This document shows positions 34,290 through 42,700 of a DNA stretch of 64,000 nt, piece by piece. Location: positions 29,289 to 93,288 of the forward strand of contig JASGGU010000006.1 in NCBI GenBank assembly GCA_047602645.1, in the 5' to 3' direction. The stretch comes from JAEYFP01 sp047602645. GTDB taxonomy: Bacteria; Bacillota; Clostridia; Lachnospirales; Lachnospiraceae. A model generated the notes under the pieces. The model saw nothing but the letters and a program-made list of their open reading frames with translations, did no database searches and was not told the DNA's origin. The first letter of the stretch is position 1; each line of letters starts with the position of its first letter. The position numbers and the translations under genes were made by a program.

Positions 34290-35600
34290 ATGTACCGGGA
34301 AGCAATCATCACAGAAATATGTGCGAGGGAAATACTGGATTCCCGTGGAAATCCAACGGTGGAAGTGGAGGTGACGGCAGACGGAGTTCATACAGGGCTG
34401 GCATCCGTGCCGTCGGGTGCAAGCACCGGACGTTTTGAAGCAGTGGAATTAAGAGATGGAGAGGCGCGCTACCGCGGCCTCGGTGTGGAAAAGGCCGTAT
34501 GCAATGTCAATCAAAAAATACGGACAGCACTAATAGGCAAAAATGTATTGGATCAACGACAGATTGATTTGCTGCTGAAAGAGCTGGATGGGACTGAAAA
34601 TAAAGAGAATCTTGGTGCTAACGCGATGTTAGGTGTATCAATGGCAGCCGCAAGGGCAGCGGCAGAATCACTCCATATCCCGTTGTTTCGCTATCTTGGC
34701 GGCAGCAATGCCTACCGGATGCCTGTCCCGATGATGAATATTTTAAATGGAGGAAAGCATGCGGACAATACGGTGGACTTTCAGGAATTCATGATCGTGC
34801 CTGCGATGGCGGGGGAATTTAAAAAGGCACTCCGTATCTGCTCCGAAATCTATCATGTATTAAAATTGCTCTGCAAGGAAAAGGGGTTGTCTACGGGAAT
34901 CGGCGACGAGGGTGGATTTGCTCCTGATTTGCCGACGGCGGAAGCGGTGCTGGAGCTGATTGTCGAGGCGATTCTGCGGAGCGGTTACATGCCGGGAAAA
35001 GACATCGGAATCGCAATCGATGCGGCGGCGAGCGAGTTGTATGACGAATCGCTGAATGTCTATGTATTCGAAGGAGAGGGAAAACTGCAGGATAAGAAAA
35101 TCGTACGGGATTCCTCGGAATTGATCGGCTATTATGAAAGCCTGATCGAACGGTATCCGATTTTATCAATTGAGGATGGGCTTCATGAGGATGATTGGGA
35201 TGGCTGGAAGCAGATGACAAAACGGCTTGGAAAGCGAGTGCAGCTTGTTGGTGACGATCTGTTTGTGACAAATACGAAACGGCTGGAGGCGGGAATTCAT
35301 CTGGAAACAGCAAATGCAATTTTAGTGAAGGTCAATCAGATTGGAACGCTCAGTGAAGCTTTCGATGCAATTGAAATGGCAAAGAGAAGCGGTTACCAGA
35401 CGGTTATTTCACACCGTTCCGGAGAAACGGAGGATACGGTCATTGCAGATATTGCCGTTGCCGCAAATGCGGGACAGATTAAAACGGGTGCACCGTGCAG
35501 GAGCGACAGGACGGCAAAATACAATCAGCTTCTGCGTATTGAGGAACTGCTTGGCACAAATGCCGTATATGAGTCTCCGTTTGAGGAGCTGCATCGATGA
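34290..35600 (+). CDS. eno: Enolase
   Basis: Converts 2-phosphoglycerate to phosphoenolpyruvate. The 436-residue protein has the SGASTGRFEAVELRDG loop, NGGKHADNTVDFQEF, GIGDEGGFAPDL, SIEDGLHEDDW, LVGDDLFVTN and SHRSGETEDT, so metal and catalytic positions are intact. The loop has Arg where most enolases have Glu (STGEFEAVE). The AGGAGGAA ribosome binding site is close to ideal but is buried in the hairpin noted above. It is followed by a terminator before the pst genes. Whether the genome holds a second enolase cannot be told. Confidence 0.95.
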   Translation: MYREAIITEICAREILDSRGNPTVEVEVTADGVHTGLASVPSGASTGRFEAVELRDGEARYRGLGVEKAVCNVNQKIRTALIGKNVLDQRQIDLLLKELDGTENKENLGANAMLGVSMAAARAAAESLHIPLFRYLGGSNAYRMPVPMMNILNGGKHADNTVDFQEFMIVPAMAGEFKKALRICSEIYHVLKLLCKEKGLSTGIGDEGGFAPDLPTAEAVLELIVEAILRSGYMPGKDIGIAIDAAASELYDESLNVYVFEGEGKLQDKKIVRDSSELIGYYESLIERYPILSIEDGLHEDDWDGWKQMTKRLGKRVQLVGDDLFVTNTKRLEAGIHLETANAILVKVNQIGTLSEAFDAIEMAKRSGYQTVISHRSGETEDTVIADIAVAANAGQIKTGAPCRSDRTAKYNQLLRIEELLGTNAVYESPFEELHR

Positions 35601-35614
35601 CAACATTTAACAGA

Positions 35615-35648
35615 GGGAGTGTAAGTTGCGATACTTTACACTCCCTTT
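35615..35648 (+). terminator. Terminator of eno
   Basis: GGGAGTGTAA (35615-35624) pairs with TTACACTCCC (35636-35645) and is followed by a short T stretch. The T-run is weak but the stem is perfect. Confidence 0.75.
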
Positions 35649-35676
35649 ACAAATTTTATACATAACTATGATATCC
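35646..35676 (+). promoter_or_regulatory. Candidate Pho box upstream of pstS
   Basis: TTTACA (35646) and TATACA (35657) recur at an exact 11-base period, the spacing of PhoP boxes (TTAACA-type repeats) in Firmicutes, and TATGAT follows near 35667. A possible -10 TATTCT lies at about 35693. The pst genes and a PhoP-like regulator downstream fit. Confidence 0.5.
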
Positions 35677-35779
35677 CGAAAAAAGTGTTCATGCTATTCT
35701 TTACCATGTAAGCGGGAAGCAAAATTTTGTGACCGCGTTGATTATTAAAAATTGAAAACAAGAGGAGAAGAGGAACATT

Positions 35780-36715
35780 ATGAAAAATCGTACTATGAAA
35801 TTAATGACAATGATGGCAGCCGTAACAATGACGGCAGCACTTCTTGCAGGCTGCGGTTCTGCTGCAAGTACAGAGCAGGAACAGCCGGTAGTGACCGAGG
35901 AAGTAGCCGCTGACGCAGCAGAGACCCCGGCAGAGGATACGGCGGAAGTTGAAGAGACAGCACCGGCTGAGAGCAGTTTATCAGGGAGCGTCACAATGGT
36001 AGGTTCTACCTCAATGGAGAAGTTTGCAAATGCATTATCGGAAGTATTTATGCAGGAAAATCCCGGAGTAACCGTTAGTGCGGAATTCGTAGGCTCCAGT
36101 GCGGGAATTGAAGCATTGCTTGCAGGAACAGCGGATATCGGAAATTCTTCAAGAAATTTAAAGGACAGTGAGAAGGAAGGCGGAGCCGTAGAAAATATTG
36201 TGGCATTGGATGGAATTGCAGTTGTCACAGATCCCGCTAATACGGTTGCAGATTTAACAAAAGATCAGCTTATCAGCGTTTTTAAGGGTGAGATTAAAAA
36301 CTGGGCAGATCTTGGCGGTGAAAGCCAGCCGATCGTTGTAATCGGAAGAGAATCCGGCTCAGGTACAAGAGGTGCGTTTGAAGAGCTTCTTGAAATCGAG
36401 GATGTTTGTGCTTATGCGAACGAATTGGACAGCACGGGTGCCGTAATGGCGAAGGTAGCTTCCACACCGGGAGCAATCGGATATGTATCTCTTGATGTTG
36501 TAGACGACAGTGTGAAGAAATTGACACTTGAAGGAGTGGAAGCATCAGAAGAAACTATTAAAGCAGGTGACTATTTCTTGAGCAGACCGTTTGTTATGGC
36601 TACCAAGGGTGAGATTGCAGAACAGAACGAAGCGGTTCAGGCACTGTTTACATATCTCCAGTCGGATGCAGGAAAGGAACTGATCAAATCCGTCGGTCTG
36701 ATTACAGTAGATTAA
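35780..36715 (+). CDS. pstS: Phosphate ABC transporter substrate-binding lipoprotein
   Basis: The extracellular phosphate receptor. The 311-residue protein has a lipoprotein signal peptide ending in LLAGC (Cys about 25), then an Ala/Glu-rich linker to about residue 65, then the PstS domain with VGSTSMEKF, EFVGSSAGIEAL, ADIGNSSR and GRESGSGTRGAFEE, the phosphate-binding loops. AGAGGAGAAGAGG precedes the ATG. It leads a complete pstSCAB-phoU operon followed by a two-component pair, and a candidate Pho box lies upstream, so induction on phosphate starvation is expected. Confidence 0.95.
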   Translation: MKNRTMKLMTMMAAVTMTAALLAGCGSAASTEQEQPVVTEEVAADAAETPAEDTAEVEETAPAESSLSGSVTMVGSTSMEKFANALSEVFMQENPGVTVSAEFVGSSAGIEALLAGTADIGNSSRNLKDSEKEGGAVENIVALDGIAVVTDPANTVADLTKDQLISVFKGEIKNWADLGGESQPIVVIGRESGSGTRGAFEELLEIEDVCAYANELDSTGAVMAKVASTPGAIGYVSLDVVDDSVKKLTLEGVEASEETIKAGDYFLSRPFVMATKGEIAEQNEAVQALFTYLQSDAGKELIKSVGLITVD

Positions 36716-36743
36716 CCAAAATACGAAAAGCGGCGGTGAATAT

Positions 36744-37679
36744 ATGGACGCGAAGCATGAAACGATTATCGGTTCTTATAAAAACAAAAAAAGAGTAGAA
36801 GTGATTGCACAGATGGTTTTTACCATCTGTGCATTAGCGGCAATCATAGCAGTAATTTCGATCAGCGTCTACATGTTGATCGGCGGTGTGCCCGCTATAT
36901 TTAAGGTGGGATTAAAGGAAATTCTTTTTGGAAGTGTGTGGAAGCCGACGGCACAGGAACCGCAATACGGTATTTTATACGTCATTCTGACTTCTATTAT
37001 CGGCACTTTTTTAGCCATTCTGCTTGGTGTACCGGTCGGCGTTTTTACGGCGATCTTTTTGGCTGAGACGGCACCGAAAAGAGTGGCCGCTATTGTAAAG
37101 CCTGCGGTAGAACTGCTTGCAGGAATTCCATCGGTTGTTTACGGCCTGCTTGGCCTTTTGATTTTAAATCCACTTATGTATAAGGTCGAACTATTTTTAT
37201 TCCGGGATTCGACGACGCATCAATTTACCGGCGGAGCCAATTTAATCTCGGCGATTCTTGTACTTGCGATTATGATCCTGCCAACCGTCATCAACGTCAG
37301 TGAAACATCAATACGAGCAGTGCCCGAGCATTTAAGGAGCGCTTCGCTTGCGGTAGGCGCGACAAATATCCAGACAATTTTTAAAGTGATCCTCCCAGCG
37401 GCCAAATCGGGAATTGTGACAGCGATTGTGCTTGGTGTGGGAAGGGCAATCGGAGAGGCGATGGCAATTTCGCTTGTATCAGGAAGTTCCGTTAATTTTC
37501 CGCTTCCGTTTAATTCCGTCCGGTTCCTGACAACGGCGATTGTCAGTGAAATGGGCTATGCGACGGATCTGCACAGGGAAGTACTGTTTACGATCGGTCT
37601 TGTGTTGTTTATCTTTATTATGCTGATCAATAGTATGCTGACAAAGCTTCTCAAGAACGGAGGAAAAGAATATGTATAA
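36744..37679 (+). CDS. pstC: Phosphate ABC transporter permease PstC
   Basis: A 311-residue permease with six membrane segments (first at about 20-45). The cytoplasmic EAA loop is visible around AVPEHLRSASLAVGATNIQTIFKVILPAAKSGI, which docks on the ATPase. PSVVYGLLGL is another PstC/A feature. It pairs with PstA for phosphate import. It starts 28 bases after pstS and overlaps pstA by eight bases. Confidence 0.95.
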   Translation: MDAKHETIIGSYKNKKRVEVIAQMVFTICALAAIIAVISISVYMLIGGVPAIFKVGLKEILFGSVWKPTAQEPQYGILYVILTSIIGTFLAILLGVPVGVFTAIFLAETAPKRVAAIVKPAVELLAGIPSVVYGLLGLLILNPLMYKVELFLFRDSTTHQFTGGANLISAILVLAIMILPTVINVSETSIRAVPEHLRSASLAVGATNIQTIFKVILPAAKSGIVTAIVLGVGRAIGEAMAISLVSGSSVNFPLPFNSVRFLTTAIVSEMGYATDLHREVLFTIGLVLFIFIMLINSMLTKLLKNGGKEYV

Positions 37680-38628
37680 TTCGGCTGTTTCAATTTATAC
37701 GGACCCAATCAGTGATAATACCTGTTCCATTTACGGAGGAAGAAAAAGGAGATTTTCCGATATTGCATTACAGACGATGATTGACTTTTCTGCGGCAATC
37801 TCCATCCTTCTCCTCTTATTTATTGTTTGTTATGTCGCAGTGCGGGGAATCGGTACAATTAGTTTGGAATTTTTAACAACTGTTCCGAGTACGATTAACG
37901 GTACCTTTGGTATTGCTGGAAATATTGTCAATACATTGTATTTGATTGTGCTGACTTTGCTCATAGCTACACCGATCGGAATTGGTGCCGCCATTTACTT
38001 AAATGAATATGCGAAGCCGGGGCGCCTGGTCAGACTCATAGAATTTACGACGGAGACACTTTCGGGCATTCCATCTATTATATTTGGTCTGTTTGGCATG
38101 ATTTTCTTTGGCTCTGCACTGGGTTTGCAATATTCTCTTTTGACGGGCGCGCTGACGATGACACTTATGATTTTGCCGCTCATCACGCGTAATACACAAG
38201 AGGCTCTGAAGACGGTGCCGGACAGCTACAGATCCGGTGCGCTTGGAATCGGCGCCACAAAGTGGTATATGATCAGAACGATCTTGATTCCTTCCGCACT
38301 TCCCGGAATCGTGACGGGTGTAATCCTTGCAATCGGAAGGATTGTAGGAGAATCGGCGGCTCTTTTGTTCACTGCGGGAAGCGGTTTTTTACTTCCGAAA
38401 TCCGGACTCGGATTTTTTGAAAAAATATTTCAACCGGGCGGCACATTGACAATTCAGTTATATTTATGTATGTCAAAGGCGCAGTATGATGAAGCATTTG
38501 GTATTGCGTTTATCCTTCTGCTGATTGTGCTTGTCATCAATTTTCTGACAAAGTATGCCGTGAGAAAGCTGGATGTAGGCTCGGTAAAAACTACTGATAA
38601 GACGGACGGAGGGGCTTTCGGTGAATAA
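37672..38628 (+). CDS. pstA: Phosphate ABC transporter permease PstA
   Basis: A 318-residue permease with about six membrane segments and the PstA motif ETLSGIPSIIFGLFGM. The EAA loop is TVPDSYRSGALGIGATKWYMIRTILIPSALPG. The start ATG lies within the end of pstC after AGGAAAAGAAT, and the end overlaps pstB by eight bases, giving a tightly coupled operon. Confidence 0.95.
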   Translation: MYNSAVSIYTDPISDNTCSIYGGRKRRFSDIALQTMIDFSAAISILLLLFIVCYVAVRGIGTISLEFLTTVPSTINGTFGIAGNIVNTLYLIVLTLLIATPIGIGAAIYLNEYAKPGRLVRLIEFTTETLSGIPSIIFGLFGMIFFGSALGLQYSLLTGALTMTLMILPLITRNTQEALKTVPDSYRSGALGIGATKWYMIRTILIPSALPGIVTGVILAIGRIVGESAALLFTAGSGFLLPKSGLGFFEKIFQPGGTLTIQLYLCMSKAQYDEAFGIAFILLLIVLVINFLTKYAVRKLDVGSVKTTDKTDGGAFGE

Positions 38629-39373
38629 ACTCAGTATTGCTAGACTAAATTTATATTACGGTGAAAATCATGCGTTAAAGGATGTGGACATGGATATCAA
38701 AGAAAAGGCAATTACAGCCTTCATCGGCCCAAGCGGCTGTGGAAAATCCACATTTCTAAAGACATTAAATAGAATGAATGACCTTGTGGACAATGTCAGG
38801 ATTGAGGGAGAAATCAAACTGGACGGTGAGAATATTTATGATCCGCGTGTCGATACGACGCTCCTTCGTAAAAAAATCGGCATGGTATTTCAGCAGCCGA
38901 ATCCGTTTCCGATGAGTATTTATGATAATGTTGCTTACGGCCCTCGAATCCATGGAATCAAGGCCAAAGATCAGCTCGATCAAATTGTAGAGGAAAGCTT
39001 AAAGGGTGCGGCTATTTTTGACGAAGTTAAAGACCGTCTGAAAAAGTCGGCGCTTGGGTTATCCGGCGGTCAGCAGCAGCGTCTTTGTATCGCCCGTGCG
39101 CTTGCGGTAAAGCCTGAGGTGCTTTTGATGGATGAACCAACCTCGGCACTGGATCCGATTTCAACGCTGAAAATTGAAGATTTGATGCAGGATTTAAAAA
39201 AGACTTATACGGTTGCGATTGTCACACACAATATGCAGCAGGCGGCCCGAATTTCTGACTATACGGCTTTTTTTCTGCTCGGAGAGGTTGTAGAATTTGA
39301 TGCGGCAGATATTATTTTTTCACATCCGAAAGATAAGCGGACAGAGGATTACATCACGGGAAGATTTGGGTAA
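38621..39373 (+). CDS. pstB: Phosphate ABC transporter ATP-binding protein
   Basis: The 250-residue ATPase of the phosphate importer. Walker A is GPSGCGKST, the Q-loop is MVFQQPNPFPMSIYDNVAYGPR (a PstB hallmark), the signature is LSGGQQQRL, Walker B is VLLMDEPTSALDP and the H-loop is VTHNMQQA. The start codon is GTG at 38621, with GGAGG at a suitable distance and inside pstA. Confidence 0.97.
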   Translation: MNKLSIARLNLYYGENHALKDVDMDIKEKAITAFIGPSGCGKSTFLKTLNRMNDLVDNVRIEGEIKLDGENIYDPRVDTTLLRKKIGMVFQQPNPFPMSIYDNVAYGPRIHGIKAKDQLDQIVEESLKGAAIFDEVKDRLKKSALGLSGGQQQRLCIARALAVKPEVLLMDEPTSALDPISTLKIEDLMQDLKKTYTVAIVTHNMQQAARISDYTAFFLLGEVVEFDAADIIFSHPKDKRTEDYITGRFG

Positions 39374-39425
39374 AAAATGTTCTTGCCTGCTTTGTAAAAA
39401 ATAGATATGATAGAGAGGGATCGAC

Positions 39426-40088
39426 ATGAGAACGCGAACAAATTTTGAATATGCGCTGGAAGACCTGCATAAGGATATGGAGGAAATGGGAAACCGTGTC
39501 GAGCAGGCCATAGAGGATTCCGCGCATGCGCTGGAAAAGCAGGATATTGCCCTGGCAAAGCGGATTGTCCAGAACGACAGGCTGATCGATGATATGGAAA
39601 AGGCGATCGAAGCAAAGTGTCTTTCGCTGATTACAAAGGAACAGCCGATTGCAAGAGATTTGCGCGTTGTATCGGCGACGCTTAAATCTGTTACGGATAT
39701 CGAGCGGATCGGGGATCATGCGTCAGATGTTGCCGAGCTTGTGATCAGGAACGGAGAAAGCAATTTATACGGGATTTCCGATGTGATGCCTCAGCTCGTT
39801 AAGGAAGCAAAAAATATGGTGTACAGGGCCGTACATGCCTTCATGAAGAGAGAGATTGAAGAGGCCAGAGAGGTCATTGCGTCAGATGATATTGTAGATG
39901 ATTTATTCAATCAAATGAAGGAAGAAATTGTGAGACATTTTAAAGAGGAATCCGTCAATCCTGATATGCTTGTGGATCTGTTGATGGTTGCAAAGTATAT
40001 GGAACGGATCGGAGATCATGCGGTCAATATCTGTGAATGGGAGATTTTCAGGGAGACGGGCGCGGTGGATAATACAAGACTGCTGTAG
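39426..40088 (+). CDS. phoU: Phosphate signalling protein PhoU
   Basis: A 220-residue all-helical protein of two PhoU repeats. Each repeat carries the metal-binding E/DxxxD pattern, seen as ERIGDHASDVAE and ERIGDHAVNICE. PhoU links the Pst transporter to the sensor kinase and damps the response when phosphate is ample. It stands between pstB and the regulator genes, 52 and 21 bases away, so it is in the same unit. GAGAGGGATCGAC precedes the ATG. Confidence 0.96.
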   Translation: MRTRTNFEYALEDLHKDMEEMGNRVEQAIEDSAHALEKQDIALAKRIVQNDRLIDDMEKAIEAKCLSLITKEQPIARDLRVVSATLKSVTDIERIGDHASDVAELVIRNGESNLYGISDVMPQLVKEAKNMVYRAVHAFMKREIEEAREVIASDDIVDDLFNQMKEEIVRHFKEESVNPDMLVDLLMVAKYMERIGDHAVNICEWEIFRETGAVDNTRLL

Positions 40089-40109
40089 CCCTGCAAAAGG
40101 AGATAAGCT

Positions 40110-40802
40110 ATGGCAAAAATCTTTGTAATTGAAGACGATGAGAATATCAGCAATTTAATTAAAATGGCACTGGAAGGATATGGTTATGAAGTGAGCCTGT
40201 TTGAGGATGCGGAAACGGCGCTTGGCGAACTGAAAACACAGCTTCCGGACCTTGCCATTTTTGATCTGATGCTGCCCGGCATGGATGGGTTGACGGCAAT
40301 TGAGCAAATCAGACGGATGGACACCGTGAAAAATATTCCGATGTTGATTTTAACCGCAAAAGACAAGGAATATGATAAGGTGCTTGGTCTTGATAAGGGT
40401 GCTGATGATTATATGACAAAGCCGTTTGGAGTCATGGAACTGGCGGCAAGAGTACGCTCCCTGCTCAGAAGAGGGGGAAGAAGTGAAGCAAAGGATGAAC
40501 AGCAGCAGATCAAAATTCGGGAGCTTATGATCGATACGGCTACGCGGGACGTAATGGTAGGCGGAGAGAATATTGAGCTTACCTATAAAGAGTTCGAGCT
40601 TTTGCTTTATCTGATAGAAAACAGCAAGCGGGTCGTTTCGAGAGAAGAACTTTTAAACCATCTGTGGGGTTATGAATGTGATGTAGAGACACGCACAGTT
40701 GATATTCATATCGGCACACTTAGAAAAAAATTAAAAGAGACCGGCACGACGTATATCAAAACGCTGCGCAATGTCGGCTACCGTTTTGTAATGCCGGAAT
40801 AA
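40110..40802 (+). CDS. OmpR/PhoB-family response regulator
   Basis: A 230-residue transcription factor with a receiver domain (Asp52 in FDLMLPGMDG, EDDE acidic cluster, Lys in TKPFG) and a C-terminal winged helix with the recognition-helix region RTVDIHIGTLRKKLKETG and GYRFVMPE ending. Its position after phoU and before a sensor kinase makes it the likely PhoP/PhoB of this organism. AAAGGAGA precedes the ATG. Confidence 0.93.
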   Translation: MAKIFVIEDDENISNLIKMALEGYGYEVSLFEDAETALGELKTQLPDLAIFDLMLPGMDGLTAIEQIRRMDTVKNIPMLILTAKDKEYDKVLGLDKGADDYMTKPFGVMELAARVRSLLRRGGRSEAKDEQQQIKIRELMIDTATRDVMVGGENIELTYKEFELLLYLIENSKRVVSREELLNHLWGYECDVETRTVDIHIGTLRKKLKETGTTYIKTLRNVGYRFVMPE

Positions 40803-40824
40803 TCAAGCAGAAAGAGGCGCATGG

Positions 40825-42273
40825 ATGAAAAAAGCAATTATCAACCGTTTTTTATTCATACTGACATTTGCGTTGCTTGTCAGTGGAGTCATTGCTTACC
40901 TGACCGCAAGCGGCCGGCTGCTTGAAAATACGAAAGACGGGATGTTAAAAACGCTGGAGGTCATCGACTATGCGCTCGATTATCAGGGAGATATTATAAA
41001 GCAACTGGAACAATTGAACAGTCAGGTGCTTGATACGGATGAGCGTGTTACCATCATAAAAGCTGACGGGGTCGTTGTGGCTGATACTGATTATGCGAAC
41101 ACGAGCGCATTGGAAAATCATCTGAAAAGAGAGGAAATCAAGGCGGCAATTGAATACGGCATCGGCTATAGCATCCGATATTCTGACACGCTGCATGAAA
41201 AAATGCTCTATACGGCGATGCTGTCAAAGGAAAGCAATTACATCCTGCGTTTGTCGATCAGATATACCGGCACGGAAGATTATATCCGTGCATTGGCGCC
41301 TGCTTATATTATCGGGGCTATGGTTGTGCTCGGAATTTCTATGAGCCTTTCTCTCGGACTTTCCGACGCAGTGACAAGGCCTCTTAAGGAAATTACGGAT
41401 GAGATGTCTATCGTACAGGGAGAAATACCAAATTTTCATTTTAAAACCTATCGCTATCCGGAGCTGAACCGAATTTCTTATACGACAGATAAGCTCACAA
41501 ATGAAATTAAGGAGTATGTCGAAAAGGTCGATTTTGAAAAACAAGTCAGGCAGGAGTTCTTTTCCAATGCTTCACATGAGCTCAAAACACCGATTACCTC
41601 AATTAAGGGCTATGCGGAAATACTGCAGAACGGCTTCGCCAAAACCGAGGAATCAAAGGACGACTGTATCCGCCGCATTATTAAGGAAGCGGATCATATG
41701 ACGACACTGATCAACGATATTCTTATGATTTCTAAACTTGAAACGAAGGAAGATCACATCGATATTTCCAAAATCCGGCTGATCCCGCTTTTGGAAGATA
41801 TTATGGAGTCAGTTGAACCGCTTGCAAGGGAGAATGATATCCGAATCCGGGTGGACTGCAAGCCGGTCTCGATTTTTGGCTCCGCAAGGCAGTATAGAGA
41901 GCTTTTGATGAACCTGATCACAAACGCGATTCTTTATAACAAACCGTCAGGGGAAGTATTTGTCATCATAAGAAAGCTGCCGGAGGTGCTGCGGGTAGAG
42001 GTGAAGGATACGGGTATCGGCATTTGTAAGGAGGATCGGGAGCGGATTTTTGAACGATTTTATCGTGTCGATAAAGGAAGAAGCCGAAAAATGGGTGGTA
42101 CGGGTTTAGGCCTTTCTATCGTAAAGCACATCGTCGCATTTAACGGCGGAAAAATCAGTCTGGAGAGTGAACCGGGTATGGGAAGTAAATTTTTAGTGGA
42201 GCTTCCGCTGATTGATAAAGGAGATAAAGCCGCAGAGGAGACTGCTTTGACAGATGGACAAGAAATTCTGTAA
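40825..42273 (+). CDS. Sensor histidine kinase, probable PhoR
   Basis: A 482-residue membrane kinase. Two membrane segments (about 9-27 and 157-180) flank an extracellular domain of about 130 residues. After a weak HAMP-like linker come the HisKA dimerisation helix with His251 in NASHELKTP and the ATPase domain with the N-box NLITNAILYN, G1 box DTGIGI and G2 box GGTGLGLSIV. It follows its cognate regulator by 22 bases, downstream of pst-phoU, which supports phosphate sensing. The role is by context; the sensor domain does not itself show a phosphate site. Confidence 0.92.
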   Translation: MKKAIINRFLFILTFALLVSGVIAYLTASGRLLENTKDGMLKTLEVIDYALDYQGDIIKQLEQLNSQVLDTDERVTIIKADGVVVADTDYANTSALENHLKREEIKAAIEYGIGYSIRYSDTLHEKMLYTAMLSKESNYILRLSIRYTGTEDYIRALAPAYIIGAMVVLGISMSLSLGLSDAVTRPLKEITDEMSIVQGEIPNFHFKTYRYPELNRISYTTDKLTNEIKEYVEKVDFEKQVRQEFFSNASHELKTPITSIKGYAEILQNGFAKTEESKDDCIRRIIKEADHMTTLINDILMISKLETKEDHIDISKIRLIPLLEDIMESVEPLARENDIRIRVDCKPVSIFGSARQYRELLMNLITNAILYNKPSGEVFVIIRKLPEVLRVEVKDTGIGICKEDRERIFERFYRVDKGRSRKMGGTGLGLSIVKHIVAFNGGKISLESEPGMGSKFLVELPLIDKGDKAAEETALTDGQEIL

Positions 42274-42275
42274 AG

Positions 42276-42307
42276 TTGACATCTTTTCATTGGCGGAAAC
42301 ATATAAT
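42276..42307 (+). promoter_or_regulatory. Weak promoter candidate before the HPr-like gene
   Basis: TTGACA (42276-42281) and TATAAT (42302-42307) are both consensus, but the spacing is 20 bases rather than 17, so activity may be low or need an activator. Confidence 0.4.
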
Positions 42308-42354
42308 GAAATTGTGTGGAAATTCAAACCACTTTAAGGAGGGCATAATTCATT

Positions 42355-42612
42355 ATGGTAGAGTTGCATGTCAAATTAAATACAGATGAGGAAATCAATC
42401 GGTTTGTTTTTATCAATAACAGCATTCATTATGATACTGATCTCGTATGCGGGAAAAAGGTAGTCGATGCCAAATCAATGCTTGGTATTCTAAGCCTGGA
42501 TTTGTCAAATGTGTTAACACTTTTGATCAATGCAGACAGAAGAGAGGAGAGCTGGTTAAAAAAGCTGTATGAACCGTTATATCAGGGAAAGGATTTCCTG
42601 ATCCGGGCATAA
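42355..42612 (+). CDS. HPr-like protein lacking the catalytic His
   Basis: An 85-residue protein with the HPr fold signature in its middle: GKKVVDAKSMLGILSLDL, where Ser41 matches the regulatory Ser46 of HPr. The N-terminal region that should hold the phosphorylatable His15 in a GLHARPA-type motif reads EEINRFVFINNSIH instead and has no His in that place. So it cannot pass phosphate in the sugar PTS but could still be a target of HPr kinase or act as a binding partner. AAGGAGG precedes the ATG. It is alone between a two-component gene and a terminator. Confidence 0.78.
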   Translation: MVELHVKLNTDEEINRFVFINNSIHYDTDLVCGKKVVDAKSMLGILSLDLSNVLTLLINADRREESWLKKLYEPLYQGKDFLIRA

Positions 42613-42626
42613 AATATAATCGGAGA

Positions 42627-42700
42627 ATAAAATCCGGCCATATGACAGCAATCCGCATCTTCATGCCGGTTGGCCGTCATATAGCCGGATGCTTATTTTA
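42627..42700. terminator. Bidirectional terminator between HPr-like gene and aroA
   Basis: ATCCGGC (42632-42638) pairs with GCCGGAT (42684-42690) and ATATGAC (42640-42646) with GTCATAT (42676-42682), flanked by an A-run and a T-run. The right side overlaps the last codons of aroA. Confidence 0.8.

Noticed and set aside
42276..42307. Strong constitutive promoter for the HPr-like gene
   Set aside because: Both hexamers are consensus but 20 bases apart, so it is listed only as a weak candidate.
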